Shown here: positions 1-11,939 of the stretch, one piece after another | How the letters are laid out: every line of letters starts with the position of its first letter | Position numbering within the stretch: the stretch's first letter is position 1 | From: Cydia pomonella | Lineage: Eukaryota; Arthropoda; Insecta; Lepidoptera; Tortricidae | Direction of reading: 5' to 3' | Length of the DNA stretch: 64,000 nucleotides | Assembly (NCBI RefSeq): GCF_033807575.1 | Contig: NC_084717.1 | Location: 9,673,692 to 9,737,691 of the forward strand | The notes under the pieces: generated by a model | Database searches by the model: none | What the model was told of the DNA's origin: nothing | What the model saw: the letters and a program-made list of their open reading frames with translations, nothing else | Translations under genes and position numbers: made by a program

Positions 1-1867
1 TACCTACCGGTCACTTATTTAATTACACCTACTTACTAAACACCTATAGTTTATCTGCTGAGGAAACTAAATACATATTTAAATTTTATCTGGAACTTCT
101 GGAAGAGATCGCTCGTCACTTAATACTTCTAACAGTTCTAACGTTCATTTACTTTCTTTGTTAAAATTATTATTTTTTATTTAAACTGTAGGACCTATAC
201 ACTAAAGCAAACTATTGAGAACTCAAACTACACAATTCGTATAAATTCATTCAATCTAGCTTGCTTTAATCTTTTTGTCAGTTTCACACTCGATTATTTT
301 TTTTCCATTATCGCGATATCAAAACAGTGACGACGCAATTCCCTAAAAAAAATAGCCCAAAATCAAGGTAGTATTTGACGGAGCTTTGAAAAAATTGAAA
401 GCAATTTTTCGCTCACGCCCACGCTATTCGTTCTAAATGTAATTCAAGAGCCTTTTCAATGCCTTATCAATTTTGGAAACATTTTAGCAGCACATTTCGT
501 AGCATATCGAAGGCCATAGAAAACATTACAGGCCGGCCCTTAGGCGCGGAATAATAGAACATTCCGCCCAAAGTAGATGTATCGCGATCTATGAGACCCG
601 ACCAAATTGATTTAACTACGCCGCCTAAAGGTCCTTAGAGAGCGTATTTCACTTTTACTGTGTTATACAGACCTTATTTCAATTCGATCGAGTTTTTCGA
701 AAGTAGTTTTCAAGTATCCCTGCCTTAAGCTAGAGTCTTCAATAATGTCCAGTAATTTCAAAGTATATAGATAAAATGAACGAATAGAGGACTGTACAAA
801 TACAATTATAGGTTATTTTGTACCTCGCTTACTTGTACACGACAACCATGGAGACTCATAATTATTATCAATATGACAAGCTGAAAACAAAGTGGTTCAG
901 AGTTTAAATTGGCTCACAATATTTATTATATAACGAAATACTCAACTTAATTTTATTCGCTTCATCGCTTTATATTGACTAGTGAATGAACTCTGTTCGA
1001 AATATGAAATGTTTCACGGAAATATTTGAAACATTTTTCATGCTCAACCACACAATACGGGGTTCGGCTACCAATTTACTGGCTGTTACGTACCCCTCTG
1101 CGTCGAATCGAAAGTAACAACTCGTATTATGCAATTTTACAAGTATCCTTTGTTTATAGCATATTGAAATTGTCGTCAATACATACCTAATTATAAAAAG
1201 GTTTATAACAAGAACGATTTTTCTTTAACTGAAGCAGTTTAGTTATAACTATTCTAAGGGATTTATTTATATTACTTAATCTGATACAAACAGCAGGTAC
1301 AAAGTTTATGTTAATCTATTCAGAATCTAAACGTACAGTTTTCACCGCCATGTATTTTGTTCAAGATCGACCAACAGGAAGGATAAAACAAAACTTCCGA
1401 TTACGAGTACATAAAACGGATCAAAGATAAAGGGTTGTTAGACATTATGTTTCGCATTCCCAACATCTGCTGAGCCAATTGAAGCCAGATTGAAAAAAGA
1501 AAAAAAATGCCGCTGTCAGCTAAAATGTTGCTACTAAAAATAGGTTGTCTTATTAGTCTGTCTGAAATAATTGACGTGATTTAAAGATGTCTGTCGTATC
1601 AATTACGGAGTCGAATGCTTGAATTTAATTACATCTCATAATCCTTAATAACCAGTAAAAATAAAAATGCCTGTAACCATCTGATTTGAGGAATAAAAGG
1701 AAGGGAGGAAGATTTGAGGAAAAAAGATTATCACACAGCTAAATAGAGCAATTGATACACTTTAAAAATATATCCTCATAAATAATAATCGGATATTTTT
1801 TTGTTGTTATATTACTTCACCATAAAGTAGCTAGGAAAGACTAGTAGTACATTTATAATATAAATTT
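1..1867. other. Gene-free stretch, left edge
   Basis: AT-rich DNA with no reading frame that resembles a protein and no recognisable repeat. The 66-codon frame on the minus strand near 979-1179 has no family resemblance. It is probably part of the ASPP intron that lies downstream of the exon at 14437-14563, but no exon was found to anchor that. Confidence 0.5.
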
Positions 1868-1910
1868 AAGTTTACTTGTCGTATATAAATTATATACGAC
1901 AAGTAAACTT
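1868..1910. repeat. Perfect 20-bp hairpin next to a SINE
   Basis: Two perfect 20-bp arms (1868-1887 and 1891-1910) are separated by only 3 bases. The right arm ends exactly where the SINE at 1911 begins, and its last seven bases, TAAACTT, form the left target-site duplication of that SINE. It may be a small pre-existing palindrome or may have been made during integration. Confidence 0.85.
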
Positions 1911-2178
1911 CGACGACCGGTTTGGCCTAGTGGGTAGTGACCCTGCCTACGAAGCTGATGGTCCCGGGTTCAAATCCTGGTAAGGACATTTATTCGTGTG
2001 ATGAGCATGGATATTTGTTCCTGAGTCATGGGTGTTTTCTATGTATTTAAGTATTTATAAATATTTATATATTATATATATCGTTGTCTAGGTACCCTCA
2101 ACACAAGCCTTATTGAGCTTACTGTGGGACTTAGTCAATTTGTGTAATAATGTCCTATAATATTTATTTATTTATTTA
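1911..2178 (+). mobile_element. tRNA-derived SINE, family A, copy 1
   Basis: The 5' part has Pol III promoter boxes: an A-box-like TTTGGCCTAGTGGG near 1920 and a B-box GGGTTCAAATCCTGG near 1966. The body ends in a TATTTATTTA-type tail. The target-site duplication TAAACTT appears at 1904-1910 and 2179-2185. Related copies lie at 21434-21680 (plus), 58965-59178 (minus) and 46305-46398 (minus, 3' fragment). SINEs of this kind are retroposed by a partner LINE and encode nothing. This is the most complete copy here. Confidence 0.9.
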
Positions 2179-2185
2179 TAAACTT

Positions 2186-5100
2186 AATTAGTGGAATCGT
2201 ATCCTTCGGAATCGGATCAGGGTTGAATTATCATTAGGATCTGTATAATGTTGGTCGGATTTTGTGACAAACAATTTAATGATGGACGAAAGATAATAAA
2301 AAACAAATGAACTTGGATTTTATACCGTTACGTGACACGACACAAGGAATGATATTTCGGTACCAGTCAGTGACACGCCGCAGTCGGGGTGACGCATGTT
2401 GATATTGGAAAATCAATACTTTTCAATGCTACTGTGGTATTCACTAACGAATATTGCCTCGGCTACTCGCCATGTACACTTTATCAAACATTGAAACAAC
2501 ATGTACAACCGAATCCAAAATATTTCTAAATAAAATACTACATGAACACCATGAATACCATGTAAGTTAAATTTACAATAAAATTAGGTGACAACTACAG
2601 AAACCCGAACTCGTAAAAGACGTTAAACCTTGAACCGTCACTATGGTAATGTCTCAAGTTTTGGCGGAACCGTCATCGCTTGGCTATGTTGTTTATTGAA
2701 ATAGCTTGCAGGGTACTGAAGTGACAACGCAAGGCTCCGGTTAGAAGTGATGGGTCCGATCCGACCACAGAGCGACCTTGCGACAGATTGCTTCGGTAAC
2801 CGCAGACCTTTAGAGGCACGAGTTAGTGGAGGGCTGTTTTGGACAATTCTAATTATACTGTAGCCTCAATTGTTATTATTATTGTAGGTGTTGTATTTGA
2901 ACAGGTTAGAAAATATTGGGAAAATTTATCAATACGTTGATATTGGTTTAAAAATAGAATAATTTTGATTGACAAATACATCAGTTTTAAAATATGCCTA
3001 AGTCTCACTTAAAATCTCATTACACTGAAGACAACAGTTAGGGTTTTACCACACCAATTGATCGCTGGCATGGATCGACATTGAATTGTCTAGATAGAAA
3101 CTATCAATCGACGTTGACTGATCCATGTCGACGTCGATCGATGCCATTGATTTATTGTTGTGACATAGATGACTAAAAAAGCAGGTAAGTAATTCCTTAA
3201 AAATAGTTGTCAAAATATAATCCATAAACGGACCGAAGAAGTGATAGAAAAAAAATTGTGTTAAAAAACATCGATTTTGTAATACAGTAGGTAGGTAACG
3301 CATCATTAAAGAGTGAAGAAACGTTTAAAAACAAGGTAATGTTTCATGACAATGTTCCAACAGTTGAAAGTACCATTTGTTTCCGACCCAAACATCACTC
3401 TGTGTCAGTGGGGTTTTTGCGGTCGGTCCCACATTACCCACAACCTCAGGAAAATGGAGTAAAAGAGTACGGATTTTGAGCATCGTTACTGCATTTGGCC
3501 TCTAGAGAGAACATTAGTCGAGGCACAAATGCGGATATTAGTAGACTGCTCCTACACTGTTAGCTAATCTCGTTACACGTTTTGCCTCATTACGCTGATT
3601 GTGAACCCTGCCTCCTGATAGTTTTCCGATTTCGTTCGACCCGGCCATTTTGATGGGGAAATTATGCGAGGGAGTACAAACCGTTTATTTTGGGTCACGT
3701 TTGGGTTTTTTTTATTAGGTTTTACTGTTTATCTGGCCGTAATGGTGAGGTAACATTATGTAATTAAGCTAATTTCTTTGGTTTCCGCGCTATACAAATA
3801 GAATATAGTTTGAGGTAAAACATTAAAGGTTTGTTTACATATTCAGGCGTTGGCCATAAATGACATTTCAATGCTATTTAACCTATAAACATAATCAAGC
3901 CGATATACATCGATCAGCGAAGGACGGGCAGAACGGGTTTCTTTTATAAACTGAGGAAAGTCAATCTACGAGGAACTAAAGAAAGTCACATACCATAGAA
4001 ATCTCCTAAAGTGCCCTAAGCAGTAAGCGGCAATACAAAAATAACGAGCGGCGTAATGGTATAGCGAGGAATATGGGAAGTGCCGGCCTTTCATATTTCT
4101 AGCTTTGAAGTCATTATATATGCCAGCCTTTTAGTAACTTCTTACTTATGTGAAAGAACTTTCATTTGATGCCGTAATAGATTAGTTGAGCGACCCTCGC
4201 GACCCGCTAACTGTTTAAATTGCTACGCAACTTTGAGAAATAATATTTAAAGCTGCAATTAAAACTCAAATTATCCAAAAGCTTACGTCTTTCAATAGCT
4301 CTCTCGTAAAGCAAGACAAATGCTTCAAAGGAAAATAATTTGCAAAAATACAGCCCTTAATACTATCACTCGACCTGATTGCTACTAAAGCCGTATTTTA
4401 TTGCTATCCTTACGACACTTATCAAGTGAGAGATTGTTCGTTTGGCAAGCTCAACTTGCCTTAAGTAATTGGATATTTACTCTAACGCGAACGTAAAATC
4501 GAATCGGATGCTCGACCTTCCCTAAATCGAATAGAATATGCAGATGTTATCCGAACTCGTCGCGTGCTCCACATACCTACTGTTGTGAGAATAATAAACT
4601 CAATATTGAATTCTTTCTCCTTGTTTCCAAAGTGGCTAAAATAAATTTACTAAGGGCGAGATTACGTTGCGGTCGGACGGTAAAAAATAAGCACTGGATC
4701 GGTTTGTTTAAATGGGAAAAAGGTTTCTATCATTTGGAATAGAGTAACCCTACCATCTGTAACTTAGTTATATAGGATTTTGTATAAACATGTTTATGAA
4801 TAAGTACTTATCTGAAAAAGGCTCTTTGAAAAATAACTTTTGGTTGTTGATGATATTGTTGCTTTTAGTAAATTACCGTAAAATTATTGAAATATGAGCT
4901 CCTGTCGAATCAACGGTGTTTCTTTTAAGTTTCAAACTTGTGTTTGTCCTAAAGTCACACATTCTATGGTACTTCCGTCTGCGCCAAAAATCACAGGCAA
5001 TAGAATTCCGATGGCACCGTCCGCACTCGAACCTAAAGTATCTCATAAAACTAACGTCTACGTAAAGTAATATTTCCTGGCAAGTATGAATACCATATTT

Positions 5101-5629
5101 TACGAGTTTAATATAGAATCCTAAATATAAGTTGCCGAATAAGGCGTCACCTGCACCGTAAATAGGTCAGACCGGATCAAGACCACGCTATTTCGAGTGC
5201 AGTCTGCCGATGTCTGACATTGGACTTGCTTGTTCTCAGATTGAACTATATGGATCGTTGTATTTTGAAATGCCTTAAGTGACATACGTTTTAATGGTTA
5301 TTACGACACTTTAAATTATAACTCTGTTGGTATAACGAATGGGTATCACATTGACAGCTTTATTGTGATATTGATATTTATGTAATTTCAATTGACTGTT
5401 AAATTTTTTAATTATTAATAATATTAGCAAAATACAGAGATTTAGCAATAGAACTCAGACGCCAGTGGCAAGTGGACCGTACATATGGTCCCTATAGTGT
5501 CTACCACGGGAGTTGTTCTTAAATAACTAAGCAACAGTCAGGAAACCCTACATATCCCAACCCAAGTAATACACACCCACAAAAATACTAATACCTACCC
5601 TTTAAAAATGAGAAAAATAAAAGAAAATC
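2186..5629. other. Gene-free stretch
   Basis: AT-rich sequence without a supported gene. Near 3060-3150 there is a weak imperfect foldback (GGCATGGATCGAC against GTCGATCGATGCC) that may be an old MITE. No splice-flanked coding block resembling the rest of ASPP could be recognised on the minus strand. Confidence 0.45.
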
Positions 5630-5760
5630 AATAATAATAATATTATTATTTATTGTGCACAATGAAAACATGATTAAATACAGCACTTTATAAATATAGC
5701 AAACTAAGCAACAACAGGCTGTCTTATCGCTAAAAAGCGATCACTTCCAGACAACCTTCA
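5630..5760 (-). mobile_element. 5'-truncated LINE tail, copy 1
   Basis: Read on the minus strand, this begins with AAGGTTGTCTGGAAGTGATC, continues through a short inverted motif around AGCGATAAGA, and ends in TGCACAATAAATAATAAT. The same tail is at 60194-60322 (minus) and 63413-63530 (plus). The pattern (identical 3' end, variable 5' truncation, A/T-rich microsatellite tail) is that of a non-LTR retroposon 3' end. No coding sequence is left. Confidence 0.7.
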
Positions 5761-6891
5761 TGATTATTATTGTTGGTTATAAATATTTCTACTTTTAAAT
5801 ATCATATATCATTTACAGTTGTTTTGTTTGTAATGTTTGTTCAGGACAAATGTTGCGGTCAAGATCGCAGAAAACTGAGAAGTAGTTAATAATAAAGATA
5901 TCGCACTAAGTATTTATTGAGATTTTACACAGAGACTTTTGTCCAGCATTTAACGCCTTTTGGCTGACAATAACAAACATACAACTGAATTAAAAGAAGC
6001 TATGTGAGTAAAGTCGCATAAACTGCACCACTTTACTTTCTTTATGGCATTAAATGATTCAATAGAGAAACGCATAAATGAGAAATGGACAGAAGCCAAG
6101 AATCTCAGTTAGCAGTAGTTGCAGCGAAATGAGTCCATCCATATACTTATTATAATAACTTTCTGTTTCTGAACTGATAAAGCAGAAGAAAGCTTCTATT
6201 CCACCAGAAGTATACCAGCGGCGCGGCGGGCCGGTAATGGAAGTGTCAACTCGAGTAATATCGATTTAACAGCGATGCAAGCGGGCGTCTAAACTGCAGG
6301 ATTGTCACGGAATGACCAAGCAAAACGTCGATAGGATTCCTATTCAATAACACAGTAGGATTGGTATAACCAGTATTTTATTTCGAGAATTAATGACACT
6401 GGCATTTAACCACTCACTTCTGATACTTTCGCTTCTATTGGTATGCTCTGGTGGTAACAAACATACATACATACATACATTGCAAGTTAAATAAAAGCTT
6501 TTAAAATAAGAGCGGGGTTCCGAGCGCGGTGGTTCATTGAGAGCAGTGGGTGATGCTTATTAAGACACAAATAAAATCACATTAGAGAGTCGAAAGATAA
6601 CGTTCTACATCTCTGTATGTGTGAAATATCGGTTTTGATCGTGTATCAGTCGTATTTTATGTAAATTTGAATGAAAAGTTGTACTTAGTTACAGTAGGAT
6701 GGTAAACCTACTTGCTTTTTTGGCTGTCTTATTTTTTACGGTAAGTATAGAATTTAAATATTCGTTAGTTTTTGCTACGATAATACTTTCTCTATTTAAT
6801 TCTGTTCGTTTCGTATTGAGCTCTCAACGTCGTCGTGTTTTCTTTAAAATCGATAGGTACTTTAACTCAAAAGTAATTTAAATAAAACCGT
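5761..6891. other. Gene-free stretch with a microsatellite
   Basis: No supported gene. It holds an (ACAT)5 microsatellite at 6461-6480. The 60-codon frame at 6699-6881 is hydrophobic but short and AT-driven, and I do not treat it as a gene. Confidence 0.45.
6461..6480. repeat. (ACAT)5 microsatellite
   Basis: Five uninterrupted ACAT units, immediately followed by TGC. Confidence 0.95.
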
Positions 6892-7482
6892 CAAGAGCAT
6901 GTCGGGCCATGCTCAGTGTAGGGTTCCGTATTTACCCTTCCGTCACAATAAGCTAAACTGGAGCTTAAAGTATAGTAGATTGTTAACCAACGGACGAACT
7001 GTGGATGTACGTCTTTTTACTTTTTGCGATAACTCAAAAACAGCTAAATTGATCATGTCCGCTATAGTTTTCATTTAATGTCTTTCTTAAGATCTACTTC
7101 CACGATTTTATTCATATTTTTTTGACCTATGGTTCAAAAATTAGAGGGGGGAAGGACACATTTTTTTTTTCGGAGCGATTATCTCCTTATATATTCACTT
7201 TATTAAAAATGTTTGTAGAAGACCCCTATTAATTTTGAAAGACCTTTCCAACGATATCCCACGCTGTAGGGTTAAAGCAAAAAAAAAATCACCCCACTTT
7301 ACGTGTAACCCTAAAAAAAATAGATTTTATTGTACGACTTTGTCGGCTTTATTGATTTATATATTCATACCAAATTTCAGCTTTCTAGCACTAACGACCA
7401 CGGAGCAAAGCCTCGGACAGACATTCAGACAGACGGACATGGCGAAACTATAAGGGTTCCTAGTTGACTACGGAACCCTAAA
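6892..7482 (+). mobile_element. Non-autonomous element, GGGTTCCGT family
   Basis: Starts near AACCGTCAAGAGCATGTCGG with TAGGGTTCCGTA, and ends with GACAGACGGACATGGCGAAA followed by TACGGAACCCTAAAAA, so the outer motif is inverted at the two ends. The layout (GTTCCGT start, an internal G-rich run, GAAGACC...CGATATCCCAC, CAGACAGACGGACA near the 3' end) matches the elements at 39603-40712 (plus) and 10401-10912 (minus). I know this as a very common lepidopteran dispersed repeat but cannot assign its transposon class. The short ORFs inside are shadows. Confidence 0.75.
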
Positions 7483-8581
7483 AAGGAATATGGCACATCG
7501 ATGATGATGATATGAAACAGTTCATGTTTACACATAGTTTTAGTCGCTTAAAATGGCGCGAAATATCGACAGATAAGTGTAAAGCGTAAGATTTTTTTAT
7601 ATTTTGTAAACTATTATGTTATTCGTTCTGGCCGCCTGATCGCATTTTCATTCTGCATCAATAAAAGTTTCAAACTACCATTCATCAAAGTATTACCACA
7701 TTCACTGTCAAGTCAAGAACACGCTAGTAGGTGTGTTCATTTTGTTTTGGAAATGGGGCGCTAGGCACTGCAAGTGTTAAAAACGAAATACCATTCAATA
7801 TTGTTGGCAAAGGCAGTCGTGGCAAAAGCTTGATAAACATATTGCACAATTTTCACCAGATTATGTCCGTTTATCAGGCAGTCCTGCTGGCAGTTGCGAG
7901 TTGACTACGTAAATAGCCTAATTCTACGTTAATTCCTTGGCAAGATTTTCCGGCGTCACTAAAACTCCGAATTTTTGGCGGACACACAAAATGCAAAAAC
8001 GTGTACGTTGGTTTTCGTTGGGGCTGTTGGGATTTAGGATTTTTTGTTACGCGTCAACAGCCCGCGTAATAAAACGTTTACCAAGTTTTTGTTATTTGTT
8101 TTTAACAAGTCTTTTAGCTACCAGTACTTTATTATTGCATTGGTCATCCAACTTACACAATACATTTTGCTAATAAGACTTGTGGAAAACATGTATGACG
8201 CGTTTGTTGAAAGATAGATACATAATATGTATCTAAAAAACAATTAATATTTGCATATTTTAATTAATGATTAAAAATAAAATTCATCATTTAAAATAAA
8301 TAGTTTAACTCACCTTTCATAAATTAGATTTAAATTTTAAGATAACGCTGTTGTTTTACTATAATTAGTTAATCAAAATAACTATACAACTAGGAAACAA
8401 ATAAAAATTATTTGATTAAATATTTATTTATTAGTACATTAATATAACTTATAAACTGAAACTGTTTATTTTTCTTTACTATAATTATGATAGCTATTTT
8501 AGTTAATAATTGTTATATCGCCTAGACTAGATAGTATCCTTAATCAATTAGTTTTGTGTACAGTGAGAGACCAGAACCCTT
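7483..8581. other. Gene-free stretch
   Basis: AT-rich DNA. A 78-codon frame at 7937-8173 has a basic start and a hydrophobic end but no known domain and no homologous neighbour, so I leave it unannotated. Confidence 0.4.
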
Positions 8582-8756
8582 AGTGTAAATGTATTCGATA
8601 GCGTGACGTGACGTACGCGTTTGCGTTAAGTCTCATTTTGTATGGGATTTAGAAACCGCGCGCCAAGTGGGTCGTTTTGGAAACTCAAAATCCCATACAA
8701 AATGAGACTTAACTCAAACGCGTACGTCACGTCACACTATCGAATAAATTTACACT
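8582..8756. mobile_element. Foldback MITE
   Basis: Two arms of about 69 bp (8582-8650 and 8689-8756) are inverted copies of each other with few mismatches. Each carries the block GACGTGACGTACGCGTTTG and ATTTTGTATGGGATTT. They are separated by about 38 bp. No coding capacity. This is the structure of a foldback-type miniature inverted-repeat element. Confidence 0.85.
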
Positions 8757-9334
8757 TATAGGGGTACAGAAGGTCTATGTACCGCGAACCTTTACTTTCA
8801 TTCGTTCGTCTATTTGTCGCTCTATCGCTCGTATATGTAAGAGTGATAGAGAGGCAGATAATTTAATTTCGATTTTCGCGGTAGGCTAACAAGAATTTCA
8901 GCTAGGCAAACATATGCGCGAAGCATTTAGACTATTCTAGACTACGCCCGGTATTAATTGAAAGCTATCAACAGTATTCCGGCTCAATGGCTGATATGCC
9001 AATTGCCAATGGGATTGGGATATTAGAATTTAATCTAATATGTAAACCTGACCATAATCATTAGATAATTATAATCATCAGATGTAGATATTAACTGGAG
9101 AAAATACGATCCCATCAAAAACATTTTGCCAAGACGAAACCATAAGGCTCGCACTGTCAAAAAGTTATCAGATCTCTTGTATGGTCAAGCTTCTAACTCT
9201 ACAAGTCCTAACTTCACAAACTCGACACCTTAGTCAAAATACATGGCTTGGCCGTTTCGCTACCGTCACATCGGCGTCAGGTAAAAAAAATATTATTACG
9301 GTTTATTACTACAAGAAGTAAGGTATAATAATAA
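8757..9334. other. Gene-free stretch before a LINE fragment
   Basis: No gene. The last 40 bases before 9335 may still belong to the LINE: in a shifted frame they read Tyr-Tyr-Tyr-Lys-Lys, similar to the sequence expected just before the CCHC motif, but stops and a frameshift intervene. Confidence 0.35.
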
Positions 9335-9922
9335 ATATATTGTCGGGCATGCCGCCGTCCCGGAGAGTCACTCAGGCATATAATTTCCGGTTGTTCTCAT
9401 CTTGCTAACGGCGAGTACTTGCACAGACATAATCTCGTAGCCAGGATTATTCACCAGCAACTTGCTCTTCTATACGGCCTTGTGGACCGAGAAGTACCGT
9501 ACTACAAGTACTCACCTGCGCCAGTTCTCGAAAATGGTCGTGCCACGCTCTATTGGGATCGATCTATTATCACTGACAGGACTATTGTAGCCAATAAGCC
9601 TGACATCGTGATAATAGATCGATCGCAACGCCGGGCCGTGCTCGTCGACATCACCATCCCCCATGATGAGAATCTCGTGAAAGCCGAGAAGGACAAGTCC
9701 AGTAAGTACCTAGACTTGGCTCACGAGATAACCGCCATGTGGGATGTTGATTCGACGATCATTGTCCCGATAGTCGTTTCAGCGAATGGTCTCATAGCGA
9801 AGAGTCTCGACCAACACCTTGAGAGACTCTCGCTAGATGGTTGGATCAAGGGTCAGATACAGAAGGCGGTGATCTTGGACACGGCGCGGATAGTCCGCCG
9901 GTTCCTCTCTCTGCGGCCCTGA
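9335..9922 (+). pseudogene. C-terminus of an RLE-type LINE (CCHC + endonuclease)
   Basis: An open frame of about 195 codons with no ATG, starting after a TAA at 9332. It opens with a zinc motif Cys-x2-Cys-x8-His-x4-Cys (CRAC...RHIISGC, from 9341). It then reaches KPD-x14-D (KPDIVIID ... VLVDITIP), which fits the (K/R)PD-x12-14-(D/E) pattern of the restriction-like endonuclease of R2/R4/Dong-type LINEs. Such proteins cut target DNA so that reverse transcription can be primed there. The N-terminal reverse transcriptase is missing, so this is a 5'-truncated dead copy. The 3' UTR runs to about 10100, has an AATAAA near 10075, and ends at AATAATAATATTATTAT. A related fragment is at 63625-63999 on the other strand. 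Confidence 0.85.
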
Positions 9923-10103
9923 CCACCGGCAGCTTGGACCCTGCCCCGCTGCTGGCGGCACCCTAGGTTAGGTTTTTTATGATGTGTTTATATATATTTT
10001 GTATTGTTTTGTAAGTGTTTTTATATTTTACTTTTATATTCATATTATAAATGACCTAGCCTAAGACCAAAAATAAATAAAGGGAATAATAATATTATTA
10101 TAC
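9923..10103 (+). other. 3' UTR of the RLE LINE fragment
   Basis: GC-richer at first (CCACCGGCAGCTTGGACC), then AT-rich with AATAAATAAA at about 10071-10081 and a TAA/ATT-rich end. The TAA-rich junction resembles the target preference known for Dong-like elements, but this is an inference. Confidence 0.5.
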
Positions 10104-10400
10104 ATTATTCCTTGTAGTAATAAACCGACCAAGCCACATATTTTGACTAAGGTGTAGAGTTCACAGACTTCTAATTTAAACACAGTAAGTAGCTCCTGAT
10201 TACCAAAATATTCCTCTAACGATTTTCTCCGCCATAAAATCAGAACCTTAATCTTCAATCTTGTTACAATATTGTTTGTCATGCTGATACGTAATACATT
10301 TTAAGCCCATAAATGATTGGATGGGGTGCCGATGTTCTTATCGGCCATTATTTTTATCTCCGTTCGATGTCAGTGCCATTATGGATACGCTTAAGGGCCT

Positions 10401-10912
10401 ATATGGATCTCGCATTCGCATTTTTTAAACGATACAAATCGAAGGACTTTGAGTACGTCGTTAGATATTTATTGTTCAAGTAGTTTAGAAATATAGTTTT
10501 TTAGGATTCCGTACCCAAAGGGTAAAAACGGGACCCTATTACCATATGGATGTCGCAGTCGCAATTTTTGAACAATACAAATCGAAGGAGTTTGAGTTCG
10601 TCGTTGGATATTTATTGTACAAGTAGTTTAGAAATATATTTTTTTAGGGTTTCGTACCCAAAGGGTAAAAACGGGAACCTATTACTAAAACTCCACTGTC
10701 CGTCTGTATGTCTGTCACCAGGCTGTATGTCATGAACCGTGATAGAAAGACAGTTGAAATTTTCACAAGATGATGTATTTCTGTTGCCGCTATGACAACA
10801 AATACAGAATAAAATAAATATTTAAGCGGGGTCCCATACAAAAAAACGTGATTTGCTGTTTTTTGCGTATATTTTCGTGCGCGAGTCCGACTCACTCTTG
10901 GACGGTTTTTTA
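10401..10912 (-). mobile_element. GGGTTCCGT-family element with a tandem duplication
   Basis: On the minus strand the element starts near 10912 with CCAAGAGTGAGTCGGACTCG and runs through TTTTGTATGGGACCCC and ACAGACATACAGACGGACAG to TACGAAACCCTAAAAA. Its 3' part is duplicated in tandem: unit 1 at 10401-10543 and unit 2 at 10544-10686, period 143, sharing ATACAAATCGAAGGA and TACCCAAAGGGTAAAAACGG. No protein is encoded; the frames at 10550 and 10644 are by-products. Confidence 0.75.
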
Positions 10913-11687
10913 TAGGTAATTATTTTTGAAACTGTTGTAAAAAAAAAAAAAAGTTTTAATTCATTTGTCTGTGTATATCTGTCAATCAGTAAAAACCTTG
11001 TTTAACTAATAACTCTAATAAGCATGTTAAATTTGATTTAAGTAGGTAAATCCGCGGATTTTGATTAATATTTAACAAAATTAAAAATCTACATTTGAGG
11101 ATTTTTTTTCTCGCCATTTTGAATCAGCATTACCGATCCTGATACAAAAGCATGCTCTTTATTGAACAACTCACACAGTTTACAATACATGTACAGAATG
11201 GACAATATTATGTTTTAAGGATTTTTGGAAACATAATATCCATGCACAAACCTGAATTATTTTCCTTGTACATACAAATAAAAGCGCAAAAAACGTTGTT
11301 TTACGTAACTCGTGCAATATCACGACGGTTCGATTTCCCACGCGTCTTACAGTCTTAATCGAAGCCGTGTAGCAATGAACATGTGGTTGGGTTGTCTGTT
11401 AAATAATAGATGGGAGCTATTGATTTGCCGCTATCGCCACGGCAACGCTGACAAACACTAAATAAACTTTTCCTCGACAACAACACCACTTATGTGGAGT
11501 TTCTATTGGTACCTGTTCAAAAACTTTAATGGCAAACTAAAAATAGGTTACTATTTGTAGAGTCCTATGTAAAGGTTTTCCATCGCTGTATAACGTGGCA
11601 ACGCGGCGATGTGCTCCTTTGCGTCTGGACAGGCGCGTATTTTGTAGATAGTTCTTGTGCTTGTTAAGTAGATTTTAGATTATTTAT
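10913..11687. other. Gene-free stretch
   Basis: No supported gene. A 13-base A run lies near 10940. The 68-codon frame at 11152-11358 has no family resemblance. Confidence 0.4.
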
Positions 11688-11697
11688 GTATCGCTGT

Positions 11698-11929
11698 GAA
11701 CGCCAGCTAAGCTACTGGTCGCCTTCATCGCGGCCCCGAAACCTGGCCCCGCTCAAACGGTATGACCAGGCTAGGGTTTGTGGGGTTGGGTAACGATCGG
11801 TAGCGAAGAGCTGGTCAACACCAGCAGCACACATCGTCCTCAAAGGGATGACAATTGACCTCCCCTCATTGGTGGGGAGCGACCCACCACAGCCAAAAGG
11901 CGGAAGCGGCCTCTCATTTCTCCCTTCCT
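11698..11929. mobile_element. GC-rich insert bounded by 10-bp direct repeats
   Basis: A 232-bp block far more GC-rich than its surroundings, containing CCCCGAAACCTGGCCCCGCT and GTGGGGAGCGACCCACCACA. It is bounded by the same 10 bases, GTATCGCTGT, at 11688-11697 and 11930-11939, which look like a target-site duplication. It encodes no recognisable domain in either direction and has no poly-A end. It resembles untranslated LINE sequence I have seen in Lepidoptera, but I cannot name the family. Confidence 0.55.
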
Positions 11930-11939
11930 GTATCGCTGT

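Noticed and set aside
1911..1990. Possible tRNA gene at GGTTTGGCCTAGTGGG
   Set aside because: Same reasoning: a repeated SINE head with a target duplication, not a tRNA.
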